Assembly: GCA_024699605.1 (NCBI GenBank)
Contig: JAILPJ010000108.1
Location: forward strand, 1-48,509
Direction of reading: 5' to 3'
DNA: 48,509 nucleotides
From: Desulfovibrio sp.
GTDB taxonomy: Bacteria > Desulfobacterota > Desulfovibrionia > Desulfovibrionales > Desulfovibrionaceae
A program made the translations under genes and the position numbers. The notes beneath the pieces were generated by a model. It was not told where the DNA came from. It ran no database searches and saw only the letters and a program-made list of their open reading frames with translations. The stretch's first letter is position 1. The number at the start of each line of letters is the position of its first letter. Below, piece after piece: positions 22,542-31,230 of this stretch.

Positions 22542-25500
22542 TCAGACTTTGGCCAAGAGTTCTAAAAAGAGTGCCTCTTCAAGATCGGCTGAAGCAGCAG
22601 GCTCAAAGATCCCGGCGACCTTTGGCGTGTTCTTTGGGGAAGCCTTGGCCCACGCCCAGCTCTCTGACTGAACCTGCCCGCCCAAACTGTCTCCTCTCCC
22701 TTCCGCAAGCAAAGCCTTTCTGCGTTCGATCTCCTCTTTCACCGACCCCTGCGGATAGTATCTGGCAAGACAGGCGAGTGCCCTGGGCAATCCCACGGCA
22801 TCATAGAGACGGTTGCGCAGACGCATATCCTCGGCTGTGGTGGAAAACGCCCAACGCGCATAGCCCCCCGCACAATTGGTCAGATGCAAAATGCTTTCCC
22901 CAAGGGCCGTACGGTAGAGAGCAATACAGTCGGCACCGGCTTCACTTGGCCGGCCAATGGCCCGCAGAGCCTCGTAGGCTGCGTGATTGTAGCCAAAGCG
23001 CTGGGCAATTTCCTTGGCCTCCTGGAAATTGCCACTGCCCAAGGCATAAATGGCCGTGGCCATGGCCACCAGCTCCTTAGGGAAGTCCAAAAGGCGCTGA
23101 CTGTAGAGACCAATGGAGAGATTGCGCTTGCGCGATTCGCGCGTGGCTGTGGTCAGATCGCTGATGATCTGGCGTGACAGGGGATTCTGCATATCCTGAC
23201 AGGATGCGCGGTGGAATTCGTCGTAGCAGAGGCGCTTGGGATCGGCCAAGAGGCTTTCAAAACGCGGCCTGTGGTAGCTGCGATAGCGCTCGGGCACCTC
23301 AAGCAGGTCGTCGAGACTGGTAAAAAAGTGCCCAGCCCCCACAAAGCGCGCCAGCATATACATGATGCCCGATTGTCTCTGCGCCTGTGGCCCACCCCGT
23401 GGTGTGACCAGGGAAAGGTCAAGACCAATGACCCTGGCGCTGCCCAGAGAAAAACGCGTGGGATGGGAGAGCACCGGATATTCCTTAAGGGCACTGATCA
23501 AGTAGCGCGAGCAGGCCTCAGGGACGCTTTCACCGCCGCTTCCGGCCAAAATCCCCTGATAGTTCTCTGCGACATTGTGCCAGGTGACCGCCTGGGCGAG
23601 ATCGGCCATGAGCGGCATGGCCTGCCTCTGGGAGCTCTGCGCAAGCACAAGCTCCCCATGGGCAAAGAGCACGTCCACCACCTCCCACCAGGTGGTCTGT
23701 CCATCAAGGGCGAAACCCAGTTCACGGAGTTTGCGGCTCACCTCAGGCAGAAGATAGGGATCAAAGCGTCTGGGTTCTGCGCCGTCAGGGGCCAGGCGTT
23801 TGTAGAGCTGATCACAGGCTTCGCGCAAGAGCGAGCTTACGCCATCGGCAGGCGCGGTTTTATCCAGGGGCGTGCAGAGCAGACTTAAGAGATTGTTCAA
23901 AAATTCCTGATGATTGCGCAGCGGATACGGACAGCCCAGGGGCGTATCAAAGGGATTGATGGCATGGCTGGCCAGGTTTTTGAGCTGGGCAAAGACGGCC
24001 AAGTGCCGTTCAGACTTGGGCAGAGCCCAGCGGATCAGATTGACCACACCGGCGCAGGAGGGGCCGATGTCGATCACGGTCAGCCAGGGAAGCCGGTTTT
24101 GCCCGGAACGCAACAGAAAAAAGAAATTGAGCGTGTTCAGAAAAAACGATTTGCCGGCGCCCATGCCGGCAAAGACCACCTCGTTCCAGGAGGCCTGCAG
24201 GGAGTGAAAAAGCCCCACAGGCATATATTTGCCATCAGGTGTGCGCAGCGGCAGATCGCCACGCTGCCAGGGTGAGGCCGTACGCGTGAACGGCAAAAGC
24301 GCGATGGCCTCAGGCAGGGGCGCAAGGGCGCGCGGAGCCGGCTGCGCGGGCATCAGACAGGGCACAGTGGCCGTCAGGGCCAGCAAGGCATCGCCTGTGT
24401 CATCGAGCGTTTCACAGCTGCCCCAGGACTGCACCATACTTTGCAAATGGGCGCTGGCCCGCGCCAGATCCTCAAGAGGCCTGGCACTTTGCCATTCCCT
24501 AAGCCACGTGCAAAAGCAGGCTTGAAAGCCCACAATGCAGGTTCCGGCCAACATAGCCTCTTCCAGCTCCTGATAGGCGCGGCTGTACATGCGATTATGC
24601 TGGCCGGCAAAAGCCAGGACCTGACTGGCGAGCTTTTTCAGGCCACTGCGGGCAAGGCCATTGCCTGTGAGCAGAAAACTGGCCCGCCAGGGCATCTCGC
24701 CTTTCAGACTCTGAAAAAGCCGATTGAAGGGCAAAATGGTCTGAGGCGGCAGAGACAGGACAAAGGGCGCATAGATGCGGCCACAGGCGCGCACATAGCG
24801 CCGGCCAAGCAACTTCACGTCGCCTGGCCAAATCTGACGCGCCAGGGTTGGCAGCAAAAGCCTGGAGAGGTCGTGGGGATTTTTCCAGGCCTCGGCCTCT
24901 TCCAGCCAGGCGTGATCTCCTTTCAGCCTTGGCCGCCAGCCAGGCGGCGTCAGGTCCGGACAGAGCAGCCTGCGCACCTGGGCTACGGCCTGGGCTGAAG
25001 GAAGCCAGTGCACAAGCATCTGTTTCTGGGCAAAGCAATCCACCAGCTTCTTGACCTGGGAAATGTGGCTGTCTCTGAGGGCTGCGATCACACAGTCTTT
25101 CCCCTGGCGGTCAGCTTGGGCCGGGATCCTCTGCCTGCCGAGTTTTTTGCGCTCCATTTTCCACTGCGCCTTGGAGAGGGCCCAGGGCCTGGTCCAAAAA
25201 GCCAGATAGACCTCTTCCTCGGCCGTATACCTTGCGATTTTGGCCTCCCAGTCATCCAAAACCGCGTTGAGATCCAGGTGCAGACGCTGCGCTGAACGCA
25301 CAAGGGACTGAAACTCACGGTGCACCTGTTTATTGGCAGAGCACGGATCATACTGGAAGACCACCTGCAGACTGTGACAGGATTTGCCAAGCGGCACAGC
25401 GAGAATCGTCTGCAGATGCGCCACAAGCTCCGCAAATTCCGCTTCGCCAATCAGCCTGAGACTGCCTTCCAGGCGCAAAAGGCTAACCAGGGAGGCGTCG

Positions 25501-25628
25501 TCCAAGACCAGAACGCCGTCGAGATCATCGCTGTAGAGCCTGGTATGGGCCTGTGCCGTATAGCCCAGGGTCGACATCAGACCAAAGGCAGCACTATTCA
25601 GCCAGGAAAAAAACTGTTCCATAGGCAT
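22542..25628 (-). CDS. Conjugation/T4SS ATPase of the DotO/IcmB/TraU family (MPF-I)
   Basis: A 1028-residue VirB4-related ATPase that would power a Dot/Icm-type secretion or IncI mating channel at the inner membrane. The P-loop FAGMGAGKSFFLNTLNFF is near residue 487. The Walker-B-like region KRLCYDEFHRAS and the following TATRESRKRNLSIGLYSQ (about residues 800-840) match the C-terminal lobe of IcmB/TraU as I know it. The length is close to the usual 1000-1020. ATG 25628 is preferred, with GGGGAC just upstream; the frame is open to 25697 (a TTG), overlapping the DotI gene. It is third in a minus-strand operon. The other essential genes (DotG, DotH, DotB, DotL) are not in the window. Confidence 0.82.
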   Translation of the reverse strand: MPMEQFFSWLNSAAFGLMSTLGYTAQAHTRLYSDDLDGVLVLDDASLVSLLRLEGSLRLIGEAEFAELVAHLQTILAVPLGKSCHSLQVVFQYDPCSANKQVHREFQSLVRSAQRLHLDLNAVLDDWEAKIARYTAEEEVYLAFWTRPWALSKAQWKMERKKLGRQRIPAQADRQGKDCVIAALRDSHISQVKKLVDCFAQKQMLVHWLPSAQAVAQVRRLLCPDLTPPGWRPRLKGDHAWLEEAEAWKNPHDLSRLLLPTLARQIWPGDVKLLGRRYVRACGRIYAPFVLSLPPQTILPFNRLFQSLKGEMPWRASFLLTGNGLARSGLKKLASQVLAFAGQHNRMYSRAYQELEEAMLAGTCIVGFQACFCTWLREWQSARPLEDLARASAHLQSMVQSWGSCETLDDTGDALLALTATVPCLMPAQPAPRALAPLPEAIALLPFTRTASPWQRGDLPLRTPDGKYMPVGLFHSLQASWNEVVFAGMGAGKSFFLNTLNFFFLLRSGQNRLPWLTVIDIGPSCAGVVNLIRWALPKSERHLAVFAQLKNLASHAINPFDTPLGCPYPLRNHQEFLNNLLSLLCTPLDKTAPADGVSSLLREACDQLYKRLAPDGAEPRRFDPYLLPEVSRKLRELGFALDGQTTWWEVVDVLFAHGELVLAQSSQRQAMPLMADLAQAVTWHNVAENYQGILAGSGGESVPEACSRYLISALKEYPVLSHPTRFSLGSARVIGLDLSLVTPRGGPQAQRQSGIMYMLARFVGAGHFFTSLDDLLEVPERYRSYHRPRFESLLADPKRLCYDEFHRASCQDMQNPLSRQIISDLTTATRESRKRNLSIGLYSQRLLDFPKELVAMATAIYALGSGNFQEAKEIAQRFGYNHAAYEALRAIGRPSEAGADCIALYRTALGESILHLTNCAGGYARWAFSTTAEDMRLRNRLYDAVGLPRALACLARYYPQGSVKEEIERRKALLAEGRGDSLGGQVQSESWAWAKASPKNTPKVAGIFEPAASADLEEALFLELLAKV

Positions 25629-25675
25629 CGTCCCCACAAGGCTTAGGCGTCTGCCAATGACGCCTTGGCAAGCAT

Positions 25676-26353
25676 TCAGCTTCGCGCAGCCGGCCAAGAA
25701 GCCAGAGGCGACTTTTCCACCACAATCATCTGGCAGATAGCAATGCCCTTGACATATTCGGCCGTGGAAACGCGCTGAATGCGCATACTGATGAGAAAGG
25801 ACTGCCGGGAGAGCACCCTGTCCGAGGTTTCAAAGGCCAGGGCAAAGGGCACCTCGACCTCCCAGGTCATGCGGTTTTCCAGCATTCCCTTGGCCACAAT
25901 CACCGGCATGCCGGCGATGATGCCGTGCATCAGTGCCCGGTACTGGGAAAGAATGCGCAGATGCCCCTCATCCTGCAGGGAGCGACGAAAACCGAGATAG
26001 GCCTTCTTGGTGAAGGCGCTGCGGCTGGCTGCCAGCTGTTCACGCCAGTGCAGAAAATCGAGATTAAAGATGGCGATGGCTGTCTGGGCCGCCCACGAGG
26101 TCAGCGCGGCATCGCTGTAGAGCGGTTCACTCAAGGGATACATGGGCATGATCTGCATCTCCTGGTTGACGCCGAAATAGACAGGATGCTCCTCCCTGAG
26201 GGCCAAAACCAAAAGGCCTGAGAGACTCAAAACAAAGGCGAAGAGCAAAAGCAGACACAGATGCAAAAGCTTTCGGCTCATCCCCGCATAGTGGCCGATG
26301 CCGTAGACCACGCCCTCAAGCCCGCACACTTCCTGATCTCTCGCAGCCTTCAC
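25676..26353 (-). CDS. DotI/IcmL/TraM family T4SS inner-membrane protein
   Basis: A 225-residue bitopic membrane protein. One helix (LLHLCLLLLFAFVLSLSG, about 30-52) precedes a periplasmic domain that follows IcmL closely: PVYFGVNQEMQIMPMYPL, the helix SWAAQTAIAIFNLDFLHWRE, PVIVAKGMLENRMTWEVEVP and the closing GIAICQMIV. In Dot/Icm and IncI systems this protein sits in the inner-membrane complex of the channel. The start is a GTG at 26353 that overlaps the previous gene's stop (GTGA), with GGAGGAGGGGG just upstream, so translation is coupled. It defines this cluster as MPF-I type. Confidence 0.9.
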   Translation of the reverse strand: MKAARDQEVCGLEGVVYGIGHYAGMSRKLLHLCLLLLFAFVLSLSGLLVLALREEHPVYFGVNQEMQIMPMYPLSEPLYSDAALTSWAAQTAIAIFNLDFLHWREQLAASRSAFTKKAYLGFRRSLQDEGHLRILSQYRALMHGIIAGMPVIVAKGMLENRMTWEVEVPFALAFETSDRVLSRQSFLISMRIQRVSTAEYVKGIAICQMIVVEKSPLASWPAARS

Positions 26354-27717
26354 GCCCCCTCCTCCTGCAAGGGCCGCTTCTCAAGCCCACGCGCCTGCGA
26401 AGAGGCCAAAAGCTTTTCCACAATCAGCCTGTCCGCTGTCAGAAGGCTTGGCAAAAGGCCCTGGGCAGACCATTGTGCATGCAGGGCAAAGGCTGAAGCT
26501 GCCTTGTGGCAAGGAGCGCTATTGTCTGAGAACGCGAGTATGGGCGGAATGCAGCCAGAGGTCGTTGCCATGGCGTAGAGCTCGCTTGCCTGATGCTCGC
26601 CTGCGTCAAGACGAAGACGGCCGTTGGCAAAGCCTGTCACAGTAAGTCCCAAGGACTGAAGCTGTGCGGCCGTCTCACACAAGAGCAGGCTGTCCTTGGC
26701 CCTGAGAAATGGCGTTACGGGGTTGACGGCCACAAGCTGCCTGAGAAAACGCTTTTGCCTGCGGCTGGTCTGAGCCAGTGCGTTCCAGACGTTCTCAAAA
26801 AACAGGCCGCAGCTTACGGAAAGGACGCTGGCCTCGGGAAAAAAGCTGGCAAGCTCTTGCGGCAAAAAAAGCCTGCGTGACGAGGCAGGCAAAAGGGCCG
26901 CGTGCACCAGAAGATCCGCCCGCTCAGCCAAAAAACGCAGCTCAGGCCAGCTCACCCAGAGACAGCGGCCCTTGCCAAGTCGAGTGCCGCGTGATTGGCC
27001 AAAACGGAAGAGACTGGCCCAGGGCTCATCCAGGTGCAGACAGGTGATCTGAAAAAATCCAGGACGCGCCTGCAGGTCCTTGGCAAATGACAGAACAGCT
27101 TCTCGCCCGGCCGGCTCTTTGGGTAAGGCAGCTTCCGGCAAGGGCGCAAAACGGCCATAGGGAAAGCGCTGATCGAGCAGCGCAAGACAATGCCTGCGTG
27201 GTTCAAGACAAAAGAGCAAAGGCCTGTTTGCCAAAGCGTCCTGACTTGTCCGGCAGCTGATATTGGTGATCGTGGCTTCCTCAATGATGGCACAAAGATC
27301 CGGCGTAACCAGCATCTCGCTTGTTCCAAGACAGTCCTTGAGACCGTGTCGCAGGCTTAGGGCCGGCAAAAAATGGCTCTGCCCAAAGTAGGCCCGAGAC
27401 AGTGCCAATATCCTCGAAAGCAGTTTTGCGCCGCATTCTGCCAGGATTCTGCTGTCGCTGATCCCATGCCGCCTGGCAAAGGCTGAAAGATCCTCGCGTA
27501 AATAGCCTTGGCAAGCGAAGCCTTCTGGCCACCGACTGAACGCTTCCACACCCTGCTCATAGGCCAGATTGGTCAGCCAGAGGGCAGAATCCGGAAGCGC
27601 CTGTCCTGGCAAAAGACGCCTGGCGACCTCTTCATTTCTGGCATACCAACCGCTCTCAGGCCGCGTCGGATCATCATAGACCACACAGCCAACCGTCTCC
27701 TCAAATGCTCTTTCCAT
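26350..27717 (-). CDS. Unknown 455-residue protein, first gene of the MPF-I operon
   Basis: A cytoplasmic-looking protein with no signal peptide or membrane segment and no motif I recognise. It is rich in Leu, Ala, Arg and Cys, with scattered features such as TNISCRTSQDALANRP and FFENVWNALAQTSRRQKRF. The ATG 27717 has a perfect AGGAGG at 4-base spacing. The stop overlaps the DotI start by 4 bases, so it is coupled to the T4SS genes and probably takes part in mating or in coupling to it; this is inference from position only. A 46-bp palindrome lies directly upstream of its ribosome site. Confidence 0.75.
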   Translation of the reverse strand: MERAFEETVGCVVYDDPTRPESGWYARNEEVARRLLPGQALPDSALWLTNLAYEQGVEAFSRWPEGFACQGYLREDLSAFARRHGISDSRILAECGAKLLSRILALSRAYFGQSHFLPALSLRHGLKDCLGTSEMLVTPDLCAIIEEATITNISCRTSQDALANRPLLFCLEPRRHCLALLDQRFPYGRFAPLPEAALPKEPAGREAVLSFAKDLQARPGFFQITCLHLDEPWASLFRFGQSRGTRLGKGRCLWVSWPELRFLAERADLLVHAALLPASSRRLFLPQELASFFPEASVLSVSCGLFFENVWNALAQTSRRQKRFLRQLVAVNPVTPFLRAKDSLLLCETAAQLQSLGLTVTGFANGRLRLDAGEHQASELYAMATTSGCIPPILAFSDNSAPCHKAASAFALHAQWSAQGLLPSLLTADRLIVEKLLASSQARGLEKRPLQEEGA

Positions 27718-27727
27718 GGCGCCTCCT

Positions 27728-27773
27728 GGCTCTTCTTAATAAATTTGATACATCAAGTCAATAAGAAAGAGCC
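27728..27773. promoter_or_regulatory. 46-bp palindrome upstream of the conjugation operon
   Basis: Arms GGCTCTT (27728-27734) and AAGAGCC (27767-27773) share the exact centre of TTGATACATCAA (27745-27756); 16 of 23 positions pair. It ends next to the AGGAGG of the minus-strand gene starting at 27717. It could be a repressor operator or, in RNA, a hairpin controlling translation of the operon. Confidence 0.65.
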
Positions 27774-27974
27774 TAAGCCAAGAGCCTACTCGGCAGATGC
27801 GTGGGAAAAGCCTTGCCTTTTTGCTTTTTCTGCTTACTATGTCTCGGCGTATGGGGCAGGCGCTCGTGCTTGCTGCGTGCAGCAACAAAGAGGCCAAGCC
27901 TTGCCTTCATGCCTTGAAACTCGGCGAGAACGGACTTTCGTCTGCAAGCTTTGGCTGAGTTTGCAAAACAAAGG
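27774..27974. other. Gene-poor stretch, possible structured RNA
   Basis: About 200 bases without a convincing gene. A 54-codon plus frame at 27797-27961 has a lipobox-like LAAC but charged residues interrupt its hydrophobic start, so it is not called. The text contains a perfect hairpin TTGCTGC-GT-GCAGCAA and the repeat AAGCCTTGCC twice, and a terminator lies downstream at 28022, which would suit a small RNA. Confidence 0.35.
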
Positions 27975-28072
27975 GAGCGCCACGATCTCACGCAGAAGCG
28001 AGCTTTTTTTTGAACGCAAGCAGATCCCAAGGGGATCTTTTTTTGTGGCTTGCCCAAAAAAACCTGGCGCTC
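27975..28072 (+). promoter_or_regulatory. Nested-stem leader containing an internal terminator
   Basis: Three perfect nested stems: outer GAGCGCCA (27975-27982)/TGGCGCTC (28065-28072), middle GCAAGC (28016-28021)/GCTTGC (28048-28053), inner AGATCCC/GGGATCT (28022-28038). The inner stem is followed by seven Ts. It ends 19 bases before ATG 28092. This looks like a transcription-attenuation leader; an origin-of-transfer hairpin set is an alternative, given the adjoining conjugation operon. Confidence 0.55.
28022..28044 (+). terminator. Rho-independent terminator/attenuator
   Basis: Perfect AGATCCC-AAG-GGGATCT hairpin followed by T7 on the plus strand. It lies 48 bases before the gene at 28092, so it either ends a short upstream RNA or attenuates that gene. 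Confidence 0.85.
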
Positions 28073-28091
28073 TTTTCCCAAAGGATTTTCC

Positions 28092-28733
28092 ATGCCTGCA
28101 TCTGCCAAGACCAATACTGCAAAGACCACGAAAAACGCAGAGAATGCCGTCAAACGGCCGACGAAAAGCCCGCTCAGGGCCATTCGCCGCAAATGTCTGG
28201 AGTGCAGTGGTGACAGCGCTCTTGAAGTCAAAGAATGCGTCATGGACCACTGCGCACTCTGGCCTTTTCGCTTTGGACGCAATCCCTACGATGCCAAGTC
28301 ACTGTTCCAAGAACCTGAAGAGGAAGCCTTGCCCGAGCTTTTGGCAGAACACAGGCAGGACAGTGCGGCACAGGCTCTGGCAGGCCAAGGCCACGAAGCG
28401 CTCGCTCAATCAGTCAAGGCCGATCCCTGCCCCTTAGCAACAGAAACAGAATCCCAGATTACCAGAGAGATCTCGGATTCTTCCCCTGCCAAGCCCTGTC
28501 AGCCGCAAAGCGCGGCCAGCGCTGCCAGTCCAAGCCCTGCTTCTGCCGCAGAGCCTTCTTTTCCCCCGAACGCCACACTGCAAGCAGAGACCCCACTTGC
28601 TGCAGAGCCTCCCAAAAGCGCTGAGACCAAGCCCTCCACAACGCCCCCTGCTCCCTGGCCAAAGACCGAGCAAAAAAAGCCTTCCACCAAGAAAATACGG
28701 AAGCCCGCAACCTCTCTTCTCGATTTTTGCTAA
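28092..28733 (+). CDS. Small Cys-cluster (zinc-finger-like) protein with disordered tail
   Basis: A 213-residue protein. Residues 28-65 carry a compact cluster, RRKCLECSG followed by a second Cys pair and CALWPFRFGRNP; this CxxC...C...CxLWP(F/Y)RFG pattern recurs, as I recall it, in small proteins of phages and integrative elements of Desulfovibrio and relatives, and probably binds zinc. The rest is a long low-complexity Ala/Pro/Ser/Lys tail, likely disordered, ending LLDFC. The start is ATG 28092; an earlier in-frame ATG (28050) lies inside the nested stem. It is convergent with the gene at 28751. The role is unknown; DNA or RNA binding is possible. Confidence 0.62.
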   Translation: MPASAKTNTAKTTKNAENAVKRPTKSPLRAIRRKCLECSGDSALEVKECVMDHCALWPFRFGRNPYDAKSLFQEPEEEALPELLAEHRQDSAAQALAGQGHEALAQSVKADPCPLATETESQITREISDSSPAKPCQPQSAASAASPSPASAAEPSFPPNATLQAETPLAAEPPKSAETKPSTTPPAPWPKTEQKKPSTKKIRKPATSLLDFC

Positions 28734-28750
28734 GCGCGATCACGCCGGGC

Positions 28751-30022
28751 CTATTTGCCCGGAAAGGCAGAAGGCAGGCGCTTTTCCAGAAAATGAAGAA
28801 TACGCTCCCTGCCTTCGCGGTAGCCCTTGGGAAACACCCCATAGCTATGGGCTGAGATTTTGCGGCCATCGGCAAACTCCACGCTGAGCCCAAAACCCGG
28901 CGCATCAAGCACGTCGCGGGCAACCTCATGGAAGCCGTCCCAGCGGCCAAGAGAGCGCAGGATGAGACTGAGCTCCTCTTCCTCAGCGCTACTTAAGGGC
29001 ACATCCCCTTCCAGCTTGCCGCCCAGGCTGCGCATGATATGCGCCCTTGGGCCTTGGGCGTCCAGACGCCGATAGCATCGATATTGCGGTTGCATGCTCA
29101 TACCGTTTTCACCGAAGTGCAACTGCTTGATTGCCCATGGCGGAAGCCCTTGGGCCTGCTGCCAACGCTTGGCAAGAGCGCCCAAGGTAGATCGCAGGTC
29201 ATCGCAGAAGGCGGCAAAACCCTTGGGCATGCGGTCTTGATCAGCAAAGACGACTACAGGCTGTCGCGTGCTGTAGGAGACTTCAAGGCAAAGAGGCATC
29301 TTGCCCGGCTCATACAGGCCGAAGCCAAAGCCGTGCCAGGCTTGGGCCCCATGCTTCTCCAAAAGCAAGGCCAATTCCTCCAGAAGCGCAGGATCCGCAT
29401 AGAATTCCACGGTGCTCCGCCCATTGCCGATGACGCAGACGTGCACAAGCCCTTCATCGACTGCCACAGACCAATAGCCGTTTTCAAAGCGTTCACTCAA
29501 GGAGAGATGCTCCAGACGCTTGGGGCAAGTCACGTAGAGTTCGGCCAATTTTTCCTTCAGATACGCACACAATCGCGCCTCAGCCTCAAGACGCGGCGTA
29601 TCCCGCCCCTTGTCGGCTCCGTAAACGCGCTTCTGCCGGTATTCCGGCTGCCTGACGGCAAGACAGAGATTCCACTCGCACTGATCCTTCCGGCGCTCGC
29701 CCCGATTCTCGTCACCGCTTGCGCCCGGCCAGGCAGCCGCGTCCATGGAACGCAAAAGCGCCACAAGCTCATCAACGGTCTTGGCGTCCACAGGACCGGT
29801 ATAGGAGAGCGTGGGCATTGCCCCACTCAGACTGACATTCAGTTTGCCCCCGCTCAGCTCAAGATGAAGGCTGCGCGCAATGGGAGGGGTCAGCTTCTCC
29901 CCCCACTCTGAATGATAGGCGGCGTAGCTGACAGGCCCTTCCAGACCTGCGCTTTCGGCTTTGGCCTGACCGCAGACCAGGAGGGGCAAAACAGCGGCCA
30001 GAATGAGACCAGAGTAGAGCAT
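28751..30022 (-). CDS. Large secreted protein of unknown function
   Basis: A 423-residue exported protein. The signal peptide LYSGLILAAVLPLLVCGQAKA gives cleavage near residue 23. AGGAG lies 8 bases before ATG 30022; the frame is open further upstream but without signal or ribosome site. Two halves show a similar pattern of a strand-rich segment followed by helix: SYTGPVDAKTVDELVALLRS early and LSSAEEEELSLILRSLGRWDGF late, each followed by a GxW/WxG-type turn, suggesting a duplicated domain. There are several Cys in the centre. I do not recognise the family. It is alone on its strand between the Cys-cluster protein (convergent) and the PilZ gene terminator. Confidence 0.75.
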   Translation of the reverse strand: MLYSGLILAAVLPLLVCGQAKAESAGLEGPVSYAAYHSEWGEKLTPPIARSLHLELSGGKLNVSLSGAMPTLSYTGPVDAKTVDELVALLRSMDAAAWPGASGDENRGERRKDQCEWNLCLAVRQPEYRQKRVYGADKGRDTPRLEAEARLCAYLKEKLAELYVTCPKRLEHLSLSERFENGYWSVAVDEGLVHVCVIGNGRSTVEFYADPALLEELALLLEKHGAQAWHGFGFGLYEPGKMPLCLEVSYSTRQPVVVFADQDRMPKGFAAFCDDLRSTLGALAKRWQQAQGLPPWAIKQLHFGENGMSMQPQYRCYRRLDAQGPRAHIMRSLGGKLEGDVPLSSAEEEELSLILRSLGRWDGFHEVARDVLDAPGFGLSVEFADGRKISAHSYGVFPKGYREGRERILHFLEKRLPSAFPGK

Positions 30023-30120
30023 GCGAAATCTCCTTTGGACAGAAAAGCAGGCTTTGCCCGTACGTGACAGGGACCTGCCTGGCTGCGTAGCTGCCAAGGT
30101 TTTTTTCAAAAACTCGCCAT

Positions 30121-30162
30121 AAAAAAAGCAGTACCCTGGTCTTTGGCTGCCGAGGTACTGCT
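30121..30162 (-). terminator. Rho-independent terminator of the PilZ gene
   Basis: On the minus strand, AGCAGTACC (30162-30154) pairs perfectly with GGTACTGCT (30135-30127), followed by a run of Ts. It lies 25 bases past the stop of the gene at 30187. Confidence 0.88.
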
Positions 30163-30186
30163 GAAATGGGCAAGTCCTGCCAAGAC

Positions 30187-31116
30187 TCAGGAATGCAGCT
30201 GATCGCGATCCATTTGCATGACCCATTGGGACATGGGGGAAACCCCTGCCGCCTGTTTGGTAGCAAGCCAGTTGATCTCCGATTTGCCACGCTCAAGCAG
30301 GGCCCAGTTGGTAAATTCCATACCCAGGACCAAGGTGGGAACCGGGCTTTCCTGGGTTCTGACATTGCAGATTTTGCAGGCACTCCAATAGATGATCAGG
30401 GGACGATCGAGGGATTGACAATAGACCAGCAAGGCCAGGATCTTGGCGTCTTTTTGGAATTCCTGCTGGCTTCCGTCCAGCGCACTGATGGCAATCTGCA
30501 CGGCCATGCCCGAGGCCGAAACATCCGAGACATGAATGATTTCTTTGTCTAAACCGAAACGATAGTGCAAGAGCGGCTGACCAACCTCATTGGTCTTTTG
30601 CGGCAAAGACTGATCGTCTTTGAAAGGCCAGAGCGCCACAACGCGCACCCTGTCCTTGGGCGGCTCAATACGGTGGAAAAGACGTCGCTCGCCTGAGCCG
30701 ATTTCTTCGGGAAAATGCAGAACGAGCACGGTCTGCCGTTCGGTGTTGCGCACTTCCTTGATCACGGAATGGAATTTGCGGATGGTCACGCCTTCTTTGG
30801 AAAAGATGCGGTAAAAGACATCCACTTCTTCATGGCAAAGGTCGGACGGTAGAAGATTCAAGGCCTCAAACTCCAGCGTATCCGCACCAATTTTTCCCAA
30901 AAGACAGGAAATCGTGTGATAACGGATCTCTGGGTTTTGCAGATTGACCTCGAAGATATTGTTCTGGAGCTGCGCATCTTCCAGCATCTTGAGCAGGGCG
31001 CTCTGATGCTTCTGCCGGTTTTTCTTTTTTTGCTTGAACCTCACAAAAGCCGTCAGCAGAGCCACAACAACGACCAAAACCACCACAAGCACAATGATCA
31101 TCTGTATTTCCGTCAT
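30187..31116 (-). CDS. Membrane-anchored PilZ-domain (c-di-GMP binding) protein
   Basis: A 309-residue protein. An N-terminal helix (MIIVLVVVLVVVVALLTAFV, about 6-25) is followed by the basic stretch RFKQKKKNRQKH, so the body faces the cytoplasm. A YcgR-N-like region comes next, then the PilZ signature: GERRLFHRIEPPKD (RRxxxR near residue 150) and VSDVSASGMAVQI about 50 residues later (the D/NxSxxG motif). It should bind cyclic di-GMP and could act on motility, pili or envelope functions. The start is set at ATG 31116, next to the membrane helix; a 16-residue extension is possible and neither start has a strong ribosome site. It has its own terminator at 30121. Confidence 0.83.
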   Translation of the reverse strand: MTEIQMIIVLVVVLVVVVALLTAFVRFKQKKKNRQKHQSALLKMLEDAQLQNNIFEVNLQNPEIRYHTISCLLGKIGADTLEFEALNLLPSDLCHEEVDVFYRIFSKEGVTIRKFHSVIKEVRNTERQTVLVLHFPEEIGSGERRLFHRIEPPKDRVRVVALWPFKDDQSLPQKTNEVGQPLLHYRFGLDKEIIHVSDVSASGMAVQIAISALDGSQQEFQKDAKILALLVYCQSLDRPLIIYWSACKICNVRTQESPVPTLVLGMEFTNWALLERGKSEINWLATKQAAGVSPMSQWVMQMDRDQLHS

Positions 31117-31230
31117 TATGGTTTTCGGCAGCTTGCGGCCTGCAGGCCAAGCCGCCGCCTCCATCGCAGTATTTCAAAGTGTTCGAAAGAGTCCTGTGAA
31201 ACAAAAGACGCCTTGTCTCAAAACCAAGGC

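Noticed and set aside
27797-27961. 54-codon plus-strand frame with a lipobox-like LAAC
   Set aside because: The hydrophobic start is broken by SRR and there is no ribosome site. The same stretch is rich in hairpins, so a non-coding role is at least as likely.
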